Source: an uncultured Eubacterium sp. (GTDB taxonomy: Bacteria > Bacillota > Clostridia > Lachnospirales > Lachnospiraceae). Taken from it: 5,152 nt of DNA. Below are positions 1 through 5,152 of the stretch, piece by piece. The notes under the pieces were generated by a model. It did no database searches. It saw only the letters and a program-made list of their open reading frames with translations, and was not told the origin of the DNA. The translations under genes and the position numbers were made by a program. The DNA is taken from the NCBI GenBank assembly GCA_946412445.1, contig CAMKHH010000123.1, positions 1-5,152 on the forward strand, read 5' to 3'. Position 1 is the first letter of the stretch, and the number at the start of each line of letters is the position of its first letter.

Positions 1-2128
1 AATGGATGTAATCGATGAAATCAAGAGTACTTATGCACCTTTAGAACATTTGGAAGAGCCGGTATCTGTTCATATAGCTCAAGCAAAATGCTACGCTTAT
101 ATTTATGCTCTGCAGAAACATAAGAAACAGATGCGGGTTCAGATGACCTACTGTAATCTGGAAACAGAGGATATCAGACGTTTTCGGGAAGAGTACTCGA
201 TGGAAGAACTGGATAACTGGTTTACGGATTTGATGAATCAGTATCATAAATGGGCCGAATTCCAATACCAGTGGAGGCTAAAGCGGGATGCATCCATGCA
301 AGGGCTGGAATTTCCTTATCCATACCGGGAAGGGCAAAAGAAGCTGGTGTCGGACGTTTACCGGACAATCATTCGAAAAAAGGAGTTATTTGTGAATGCA
401 CCTACCGGTGTGGGAAAAACACTGTCGACGCTGTTTCCGGCTGTGAGAGCCGTAGGCGAAAAAAAGGGCGATAAAATTTTCTATCTTACAGCGAAGACCA
501 TTACCAGAACTGTAGCCGAAGAAGCTTTTTCTACCTTAAAGCTTCACGGCCTGGTTTACAAAGTTATAACGCTGACCGCTAAGGAAAAGATGTGTGTCTG
601 CGAAGAAATGGAATGCAATCCGGAAGCTTGTGAAAGGGCAAAAGGCCATTATGACCGGGTCAACGATGCAGTCTTTGAACTCTTGAATAACTGCGATACC
701 TTTTCACGGGATGTCTTGCTGGAGGCTGCCAAAAAAGCGGAAGTCTGCCCTTATGAATTCCAACTCGATCTGGCAACCTGGGCAGATGCTGTAATTTGTG
801 ATTATAATTATGTGTTTGATCCTGTGGTCCATCTGCGCCGCTTTTTTGGGGAAGGTACAGGAAAAGGCGAACATCTTTTTTTAATTGATGAGGCTCATAA
901 TCTGGTGGAGCGTGGCAGGGAGATGTATAGTGCTTCCGTGTTCAAGGAAGATTTTTTGGAAATAAAGAGGATTATAAAGCCGTATACCCTGCATAAGAAG
1001 CTGGCCAATGCGTTGGAGAGATGCAATCGTCAACTGCTAGGATATAAAAGGGAGTGCAGTGAAGAGTGTCTGGAGCTGACCAATGTAGGCGAATTTGTCA
1101 TTTCAATGATGAACCTGCTGGGGGAGCTGGAGAAGTTTCTGCAGGATTACAAAGACGGTATGCTTAGAAAAAAGATTCTGGAGTTTTACTTTTCTGTAAG
1201 GTCATTCGTGAATATCTATGAATTGTTGGATGAGAATTATATGATCTATGCCAGGCATACAGAGGAGGGCAGGTTTATGCTGAAACTTTTCTGTGTTAAT
1301 CCTGCCGCTAATCTTCAGGAATGTCTGAATAAGGGGCGAAGTGCAGTATTCTTTTCTGCAACACTTCTTCCCATTAAATACTATAAAAAACTGTTTTCAA
1401 CCAATACGGATGATTATGCTGTTTATGTGGGTTCCCCTTTTGATCCGGCAAATCGGAAACTGATTCTGGGGAGGGATGTAAGTACAAGGTATACCAGACG
1501 AGGGATGGAGGAATATACGAGAATTGCCTCTTACATCAGTCAGACAGTGAAACAGAAAAGGGGAAATTATATGGCATTTTTTCCCTCTTACCGTATGATG
1601 GAGGAGGTGTATCATATTTTTTGTGAATCCTTTCTTCCGGGACTGGAAGAACACGGGAAGGTGGAGACGCTGCTCCAGACCTCGGGCATGAACGAGCGTG
1701 AACGGGAAGAGTTTTTGGATGCATTTTCATGGAACAGAGGAGAGGCTTTGAGCTTGATTGGTTTTTGCGTCATGGGAGGTATCTTCTCAGAGGGAATCGA
1801 CTTGGATGGAGAACAACTGATTGGTGCAATTGTGGTGGGAACCGGGATTCCCCAGCTGGGCGTGGAAAGAGAGCTGTTAAAGAAATTCTATGACAGAAGA
1901 GGGGAAAATGGTTTTGACTATGCTTATCGCTATCCTGGTATGAATAAGGTTCTCCAATCGGCGGGACGCGTCATCCGTACGGCACAGGATAAAGGTATAA
2001 TCGTGCTTTTGGATGAACGCTTTTTACACAGGGAGTACTTGAACCTGTTTCCCGTAGAGTGGAGCAATTATACGGCATGCAGCCTCAGAACAGTGGCGGA
2101 TGAGGTGAGACAGTTCTGGGAGGGGTAG
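1..2128 (+). CDS. DinG/Rad3-family ATP-dependent helicase with RecB/Cas4-like nuclease remnant (5' partial)
   Basis: Superfamily 2 XPD/DinG-type helicase (COG1199-like), expected to unwind DNA 5'-3' in cytoplasmic repair or recombination. Numbering is from the ATG at base 2. Residues 5-8 (DEIK) and 27-31 (QAKCY) match the E-x-K and QxxxY motifs of RecB/Cas4-like PD-(D/E)XK nucleases. The helicase part shows Walker A APTGVGKT (133-140), cysteines 198, 200, 205, 210 and 249 in the usual Fe-S insertion position, DEAH box (296-299), SAT (452-454), FFPSYR (526-531), motif V GGIFSEGIDL (592-601) and motif VI QSAGRVIRT (652-660). The 708 visible residues begin inside the nuclease fold, so the ATG at base 2 is almost certainly internal and the gene starts left of the window. 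The frame is intact to TAG. The helicase call is firm. Nuclease activity is inferred, because the upstream catalytic aspartate is off-window. Confidence 0.93.
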   Translation, partial: MDVIDEIKSTYAPLEHLEEPVSVHIAQAKCYAYIYALQKHKKQMRVQMTYCNLETEDIRRFREEYSMEELDNWFTDLMNQYHKWAEFQYQWRLKRDASMQGLEFPYPYREGQKKLVSDVYRTIIRKKELFVNAPTGVGKTLSTLFPAVRAVGEKKGDKIFYLTAKTITRTVAEEAFSTLKLHGLVYKVITLTAKEKMCVCEEMECNPEACERAKGHYDRVNDAVFELLNNCDTFSRDVLLEAAKKAEVCPYEFQLDLATWADAVICDYNYVFDPVVHLRRFFGEGTGKGEHLFLIDEAHNLVERGREMYSASVFKEDFLEIKRIIKPYTLHKKLANALERCNRQLLGYKRECSEECLELTNVGEFVISMMNLLGELEKFLQDYKDGMLRKKILEFYFSVRSFVNIYELLDENYMIYARHTEEGRFMLKLFCVNPAANLQECLNKGRSAVFFSATLLPIKYYKKLFSTNTDDYAVYVGSPFDPANRKLILGRDVSTRYTRRGMEEYTRIASYISQTVKQKRGNYMAFFPSYRMMEEVYHIFCESFLPGLEEHGKVETLLQTSGMNEREREEFLDAFSWNRGEALSLIGFCVMGGIFSEGIDLDGEQLIGAIVVGTGIPQLGVERELLKKFYDRRGENGFDYAYRYPGMNKVLQSAGRVIRTAQDKGIIVLLDERFLHREYLNLFPVEWSNYTACSLRTVADEVRQFWEG

Positions 2129-2133
2129 TTGCG

Positions 2134-3027
2134 CTACTTAGATGCTGCCTGGCCAAACTGCAGTAAAAACTCCTTTGCTGCCTGGGGGACGGGAAGATGG
2201 GCGTTGTGGGCAATCACCAGCTGCCTGGTGGGCAGGTCCTCCGCAATTTGAACCTGAAAAAGATTCTGGGAATTTTCTATACAGTAATCGGGAACAAATG
2301 CAATCCCCAGGCCGATATTAGCCAGATCAATCAGCAGATCGTTGCTTCCCAGCTCGATTTCCGGCACCAGATCCAGCTGATGCTGCTGAAAGAGGTTATG
2401 CAGAAACTCACTGGTTGTACTTTTTCGATCCAACATCAGAATGGGGTGTTCCAATAATTCTTTCAGATGAATCTTCCGGTCTGTCAGCTGAGAAAAATAG
2501 GCTCGGTTCGCAATAAATACATCCTGAAATTGATAGATAGGGATCGTTGTCATCCTGCTGGGCAGCCTGGAGTTCGGAAAGTTCGTTACAATCAGATCCA
2601 CCTGGCCGGATTCCAGAAGATCGACACACCGGGTAGAGGTTTGATTGGTTACCTTTATATGGACGTTGGGATAACTTTTATGGAACTTCTGCAGGTAAGG
2701 AACCAGATAATAGCGGCAGATGGTATCACTGGCACCGATACGCAGCTGCCCTCCGCCCAGCGTACTGGACTCCATAATCTGAGCCTCGCCGCGCTGAATC
2801 AGATTGACTGCCGGCTCAATGTGACGGAGCAGTGTTTCTCCTTCCGGAGTGAGCTGCACTTTCTTCGTGCTGCGGATAAAGAGACTGATTCCCAGCTTTT
2901 TTTCCAGGACTTTGATGGACTGGCTGACTGCAGACTGAGAGATGAACAACTGCTTTGAGGCCTCTGAAAAACTGAGCGAGACAGCAACATAATAGAATAC
3001 TTTATATAATTCATAGTTCACATCCAT
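2134..3027 (-). CDS. LysR-family transcriptional regulator
   Basis: DNA-binding regulator of 297 residues from the chosen start, the normal LysR length. Residues 1-60 form the winged helix-turn-helix, with FSEASKQLFISQSAVSQSIK at 20-39 and the family signature LEKKLGISLFIR at 41-52, then LTPEG at 59-63. A linker helix runs to about 88. The periplasmic-binding-like effector domain covers roughly 92-290 and contains GLGIAFVP near its C-terminus. Three in-frame ATGs exist, at 3051, 3039 and 3027. Only 3027 has a strong ribosome site (GGAGG, 5-base spacer), and it gives the typical short LysR N-terminus, so it is preferred. The gene lies 35 bases after a histidine phosphatase stop on the same strand, probably as an operon. 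It converges on the helicase gene with 5 bases between the stops. The effector and targets cannot be deduced. Autoregulation of the upstream promoter is plausible but inferred. Confidence 0.93.
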   Translation of the reverse strand: MDVNYELYKVFYYVAVSLSFSEASKQLFISQSAVSQSIKVLEKKLGISLFIRSTKKVQLTPEGETLLRHIEPAVNLIQRGEAQIMESSTLGGGQLRIGASDTICRYYLVPYLQKFHKSYPNVHIKVTNQTSTRCVDLLESGQVDLIVTNFPNSRLPSRMTTIPIYQFQDVFIANRAYFSQLTDRKIHLKELLEHPILMLDRKSTTSEFLHNLFQQHQLDLVPEIELGSNDLLIDLANIGLGIAFVPDYCIENSQNLFQVQIAEDLPTRQLVIAHNAHLPVPQAAKEFLLQFGQAASK

Positions 3028-3032
3028 AATAA

Positions 3033-3038
3033 CCTCCA
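3033..3038 (-). promoter_or_regulatory. Ribosome binding site deciding the LysR start
   Basis: On the minus strand TGGAGG is followed by the 5-base spacer TTATT and the ATG at 3027. The two upstream in-frame ATGs (3051 and 3039) have no comparable purine-rich site, only a weak GGAAAA before the second. This site therefore favours the 297-residue product over the 305-residue one. Confidence 0.75.
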
Positions 3039-3062
3039 TTTTGTTTTCCATGCTGTTATGTA

Positions 3063-3779
3063 TTACCCTTGAAAGGGCTCCGTAAAGGAAGCATAGATGG
3101 AAACGGGTTCATGGTTCATAAGCAAATGCGAAGTATCTCCCATTACCTGGCAGCGGAAATAAGCTTCGCCTGTTTTGCGTTCTTCGGTACCTAAAATGGT
3201 TACAGAGGTAGGGGCAAGGCAAAAACCCTGCCATAACTGGTGAGGCGTAGTATTGATCAAATGGGAAATAAGTGCACAGGTAATTCCCAGATGACAGAAG
3301 CAGACGATGACATCGTCACGGTGTGTCTCGTTATTTGTGCGATAAAAATATCCCTCTCGGTTGTAACCATATCCTGCGAGCAAAGAATCCAGTTCTCCGG
3401 TCACATATTCATAGTTTTCTTTCAGATTTCCAGCTGACATATCAGGGTTTTGATGCCATGCATTTAAGTCAAACAGTTCTGGATGCTGGTTGAGATAAGC
3501 AGGCATCAGATCCCAGGGGATTCCCTTTTCGCCTGTCTCAGGATTTAATACAGGTGCATTAAATTCCCGGAGCCAGTTACAGATGGCTGCTTCACGGTTC
3601 ATTTTTTTTAATGTGGCAGAAGCGGTATCTCTGGCACGGCCAAGGGGAGAACAGTAGATATCCGTGATATTCCAGCTGCTTGTTCTTTGAGAGAGGTATT
3701 CTGCTTCCCGCCAGCCCTTTTCGGTAAGCGAGTCTATTTCGTAATTGGGTTCCCCATGTCGTATAAAAATTAATTTCAT
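3063..3779 (-). CDS. Histidine phosphatase family protein (phosphoglycerate mutase-like)
   Basis: Cytoplasmic branch of the histidine phosphatase superfamily, 238 residues, a usual size for the stand-alone clostridial members. The catalytic RHGE motif is at 7-10, with H8 as the expected phospho-accepting histidine. The second signature SPLGRARDTA spans 44-53, with R48 in the phosphate pocket. E72 (WLREF) is a candidate proton donor, and H163 in CFCHLG is the second catalytic histidine. No signal peptide or membrane segment is seen. The substrate is not identifiable: the family includes sugar-phosphate, nucleotide and cofactor phosphatases as well as mutases. The length and the segment between E72 and H163 do not look like glycolytic phosphoglycerate mutase, so that name should not be transferred. 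The ATG at 3779 starts directly into the beta strand before RHG and has a good ribosome site. The gene is first in a leftward pair with the LysR gene. Confidence 0.92.
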   Translation of the reverse strand: MKLIFIRHGEPNYEIDSLTEKGWREAEYLSQRTSSWNITDIYCSPLGRARDTASATLKKMNREAAICNWLREFNAPVLNPETGEKGIPWDLMPAYLNQHPELFDLNAWHQNPDMSAGNLKENYEYVTGELDSLLAGYGYNREGYFYRTNNETHRDDVIVCFCHLGITCALISHLINTTPHQLWQGFCLAPTSVTILGTEERKTGEAYFRCQVMGDTSHLLMNHEPVSIYASFTEPFQG

Positions 3780-3786
3780 GATAGCA

Positions 3787-3795
3787 TCCTTTCCT
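3787..3795 (-). promoter_or_regulatory. Ribosome binding site of the histidine phosphatase
   Basis: Minus-strand AGGAAAGGA ends 7 bases before the ATG at 3779. This is a normal purine-rich site at normal spacing, and it supports that start codon. Confidence 0.7.
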
Positions 3796-3819
3796 GGTTA
3801 AGTAGTAGAGATATGTTCT

Positions 3820-3848
3820 ATTCTATAGGAAGACCGCTGTATAATCAA
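3820..3848 (-). promoter_or_regulatory. Putative sigma-A promoter for the phosphatase-LysR pair
   Basis: On the minus strand, TTGATT (3848-3843) and TAGAAT (3825-3820) are separated by 17 bases. They match the -35 at 4 of 6 positions and the -10 at 5 of 6. Transcription would start near 3813, about 33 bases before the phosphatase ATG, which is a sensible leader length. No second promoter is evident in the short gap before the LysR gene, so cotranscription is likely. The call rests on consensus matching only. Confidence 0.5.
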
Positions 3849-3875
3849 CAGAGATATATGACATAATTTTAACAA

Positions 3876-3894
3876 ATGCTGCTGTAAGCTGCAT
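3876..3894. repeat. Imperfect inverted repeat, candidate operator
   Basis: Two 8-base arms, ATGCTGCT and AGCTGCAT, flank the 3-base centre GTA. They are complementary at 7 of 8 positions. The centre at 3885 lies roughly 70 bases upstream of the predicted leftward transcription start, where LysR-type activators often bind. It does not show a clean T-N11-A LysR box, so the binding protein is unknown. Confidence 0.4.
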
Positions 3895-3908
3895 GGAAGA
3901 CGCAAATA

Positions 3909-3934
3909 CGGGGCTAAAATACCTTTTGACCCCG
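3909..3934. repeat. Imperfect 26-base inverted repeat over the LacI gene's -35, candidate operator
   Basis: The arms CGGGGCTAAAA (3909-3919) and TTTTGACCCCG (3924-3934) pair at 9 of 11 positions around the centre TACC. The right arm contains the TTGACC proposed as the -35 of the LacI-family gene, so a bound protein would block that promoter. Typical LacI-family operators are shorter with adjacent half-sites, so assignment to this regulator is uncertain. Confidence 0.45.
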
Positions 3935-3955
3935 GCATTATAAATATGTTATCTT
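3926..3955 (+). promoter_or_regulatory. Putative sigma-A promoter for the LacI-family gene
   Basis: TTGACC (3926-3931) is a 5 of 6 match to the -35. Either TTATCT (17-base spacing) or TATCTT (18-base spacing, 4 of 6) could be the -10. The start point would be near 3962, giving a leader of about 70 bases before the ATG at 4033. The -10 is weak, which fits a promoter of modest strength or one that is regulated. Confidence 0.45.
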
Positions 3956-3972
3956 AGTAGAGGATTGGACTT

Positions 3973-3993
3973 CCACCTTTTCCGGTGGGGAGG
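3973..3993 (+). promoter_or_regulatory. Leader hairpin with embedded Shine-Dalgarno-like sequence
   Basis: CCACC (3973-3977) and GGTGG (3984-3988) form a 5-pair stem with loop TTTTCC, extendable by two T-G wobble pairs. The 3' arm runs into GGGGAGG (3987-3993), a near-perfect Shine-Dalgarno sequence that is not followed by a start codon for the regulator. It precedes TTG-AAA-TAG at 4004-4012 by 10 bases. Whether this leader element does anything is unknown. Confidence 0.35.
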
Positions 3994-4019
3994 TTATTAA
4001 AAATTGAAATAGCCCATAG

Positions 4020-4025
4020 AAAGGA
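4020..4025 (+). promoter_or_regulatory. Ribosome binding site deciding the LacI-family start
   Basis: AAAGGA is followed by a 7-base spacer and the ATG at 4033. The alternative in-frame GTG at 3985 has no purine-rich site before it and would add 16 residues ahead of the helix-turn-helix. The ATG is therefore preferred. Confidence 0.7.
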
Positions 4026-4032
4026 CGAGCAG

Positions 4033-5010
4033 ATGTCGAGTATCAGGGATATTGCACTAAAAGCTGGGGTTGGAATTGGAACAGTGTCCAGAGCACTGAA
4101 TGGAACAGGGTATATAGCTGAGGATACGAAGAAAAAAATTTTAAATGCAGCAAGGGAGCTGGATTACAAGCCTAATGATCCGGTGAGGAGCCTTTATAGA
4201 AACCGCTCGGCGATTGTCGGTATCGTAGTGCCGGACATTGAGCATCCTTTTTTTACGGGGCTGTTAAAGCATGTAGAGCAGGAACTGTTTCAATACGGAT
4301 ATCGATGCATGGTCTGCGATATTACAGGAAAGGAGCGCCGGGAACTTGAATTTCTGGAGATGCTTCAACAGGATGTTATGGATGGTCTGATTATCTGCGT
4401 TGATCCATTGGCAGGGGTAGATATAGAAAGCATAAGAAAACCGTTGGTCTGTATTGAAAGGAAATGGTCAGAAAATATTCCGCTGATTCATTCCAATCAT
4501 ATAAAAGGGGGAGAACTTGCCGCCGGGCTGCTAAAAGATGCGGGCTGCCGGAGAGTATTGCAGTTTGCGCCGGTTGGTGCGGAGAAGGATCCATTTATGA
4601 ACCGGCACAGCACATTCCGGCGAATTATGGAGGAGAGCGGGATTGAGGTATTACAGGCAAATATCTTAAGTAATCGCATGGGGTATGAGTATGATGGGCA
4701 GTATGTAAAACAATTTTCGGATTTGATTGAAAAGGCAGATGGGATATTTGCTCCGGATCTGGTGGCAGCAGGATGCCTTAAAGAAGCCGTGGAGCATGGG
4801 AGAAAGGTCCCGGAGGAACTTAAAATCGTGACCTATGATGCCATGCCGTTAACCAGACTGGTAAATCCAACGCTTACCGGAGTCGCTCAGGATGTCTTGC
4901 GTCTTGCGAGAGTGGCAGTGGATACGATTATGAAAATAATAAATGGAAATTCGTCCGTCGATTGTGATTTGACAATTGATGTTTCTTTTCAAAAAGGTGG
5001 AACAGTATAA
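4033..5010 (+). CDS. LacI/GalR-family transcriptional regulator
   Basis: Sugar-type repressor of 325 residues from the ATG at 4033, close to the usual 330-340. Residues 4-23 are the helix-turn-helix, with the family signature TVSRALNG at 17-24. YKPN (45-48) leads into the hinge helix VRSL (51-54), where L54 occupies the position of the minor-groove leucine. The periplasmic-binding-like ligand domain begins at about 59 (IVGIVVPDI) and continues through DGLIICVDP to the C-terminal IVTYDAMP and PTLTGVAQD segments, which match conserved family positions. It is cytoplasmic and presumably dimeric. The ligand is unknown: no transport or sugar-metabolism gene is in the window, and the target operon may lie to the right. 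It is divergent from the phosphatase-LysR pair with a 253-base gap. The last codons form the 5' arm of its own terminator. Autorepression through the repeat at 3909-3934 is inferred. Confidence 0.94.
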   Translation: MSSIRDIALKAGVGIGTVSRALNGTGYIAEDTKKKILNAARELDYKPNDPVRSLYRNRSAIVGIVVPDIEHPFFTGLLKHVEQELFQYGYRCMVCDITGKERRELEFLEMLQQDVMDGLIICVDPLAGVDIESIRKPLVCIERKWSENIPLIHSNHIKGGELAAGLLKDAGCRRVLQFAPVGAEKDPFMNRHSTFRRIMEESGIEVLQANILSNRMGYEYDGQYVKQFSDLIEKADGIFAPDLVAAGCLKEAVEHGRKVPEELKIVTYDAMPLTRLVNPTLTGVAQDVLRLARVAVDTIMKIINGNSSVDCDLTIDVSFQKGGTV

Positions 5011-5028
5011 AAATGTTCCACCTTTTTT
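4991..5028 (+). terminator. Strong intrinsic terminator overlapping the LacI-family gene end
   Basis: The arm 4991-5004 (AAAAAGGTGGAACA) pairs perfectly over 14 bases with 5014-5027, around a 9-base loop, and a run of six T at 5023-5028 follows. The TAA stop (5008-5010) sits in the loop, so the 5' arm is coding. The A-run on the left arm gives a matching T-run on the other strand, so it could also stop leftward transcripts arriving from the right. Confidence 0.9.
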
Positions 5029-5152
5029 CTTGCCATAATCTGAAAAACCAATCCCTAAGCTTTATACATTGTTAAAATCATATAAAAAAATACAAAAAAA
5101 TTGTATATAGTGCCATTAATAAAAAATATTACTTCTTTATGTTGACATATTT
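5029..5152. other. AT-rich intergenic region without a gene
   Basis: No credible open reading frame is seen on either strand. It holds A-tracts, a short inverted repeat ATACAA/TTGTAT (5090-5106, loop AAAAA), and at the right edge TTGACA (5142-5147), a perfect -35 hexamer. The TTGACA overlaps an inverted repeat TATGT-TG-ACATA (5138-5149). Any matching -10 would fall about 17 bases on, outside the window. A regulated promoter for the next gene is plausible but cannot be confirmed. Confidence 0.4.

Noticed and set aside
2..4. ATG at base 2 as the true helicase start
   Set aside because: It would remove the beginning of the nuclease fold, leaving only its E-x-K strand and QxxxY motif. The window edge is the simpler explanation.
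2144..2228. GCTGCCTGG three times in 85 bases (2144-2152, 2177-2185, 2220-2228)
   Set aside because: Two copies encode Gln-Ala-Ala in the LysR C-terminus in the same frame, and the third is in another frame. Spacing is irregular and there is no sign of a repeat array.
2467..2958. 163-codon plus-strand open frame opposite the LysR gene
   Set aside because: It is antisense to a clear LysR helix-turn-helix and effector domain. It has no recognisable motif and reads as a shadow frame.
3838..3845. TATAAT at 3840-3845 on the plus strand as a rightward -10
   Set aside because: No acceptable -35 lies 16-18 bases upstream, and TG directly abuts the hexamer, so it is not a proper extended -10. Its bases overlap the leftward -35.
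3985..4032. GTG at 3985 as start of the LacI-family gene
   Set aside because: It has no ribosome site before it and would add 16 residues ahead of a family-typical N-terminus. The ATG at 4033 has AAAGGA at good spacing.
5090..5106. ATACAA/TTGTAT inverted repeat as a second terminator
   Set aside because: The stem is six AT-rich pairs with only one G-C pair, too weak for an intrinsic terminator. A strong one already sits at 4991-5028.
1..5152. Defence island, mobile element or CRISPR-related system
   Set aside because: Despite the Cas4-like motifs in the helicase there are no cas genes, spacer repeats, transposase, integrase, toxin-antitoxin pair or terminal repeats in the window.

Overview
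The window reads as ordinary chromosomal DNA from a low-to-mid GC Firmicute, most likely a Lachnospiraceae-type Clostridium relative. The basis is strong purine-rich Shine-Dalgarno sites, sigma-A-like promoters, a U-tract intrinsic terminator, and proteins that resemble families common in gut Clostridia. The organism call is inference; no rRNA or marker gene is present. There are no tRNA or rRNA genes, CRISPR arrays, insertion sequences or phage genes.

Layout. Bases 1-2128 (+) hold the 3' part of a large DinG/Rad3-type helicase gene cut by the left edge. What remains of its N-terminus is the end of a RecB/Cas4-like nuclease fold, followed by an XPD-like helicase with a cysteine-rich (Fe-S) insertion. 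Five bases later, in convergent orientation, lies a leftward pair: a histidine phosphatase (3779-3063) and then a LysR-type regulator (best start 3027, end 2134). A single promoter at about 3820-3848 probably drives both. A 253-base divergent intergenic region (3780-4032) carries that promoter, a second promoter pointing right, and two imperfect inverted repeats that are candidate operators. A LacI-family regulator (4033-5010, +) follows. It ends in a very strong intrinsic terminator whose stem overlaps the last codons, with the stop codon in the loop. The final 120 bases are AT-rich, without a gene, and end in a TTGACA that could be the -35 of the next gene.

How the parts may work together. 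The helicase is a DNA-repair type enzyme and has no visible link to its neighbours. The phosphatase-LysR pair and the LacI regulator are divergently transcribed from a shared control region, so either regulator could act on both promoters. Their ligands and target genes cannot be read from this window. I see no convincing undescribed multi-gene system. The most unusual features are the nuclease-helicase fusion with its extra cysteine, the repeat-rich divergent control region, and the leader/terminator architecture of the LacI gene.
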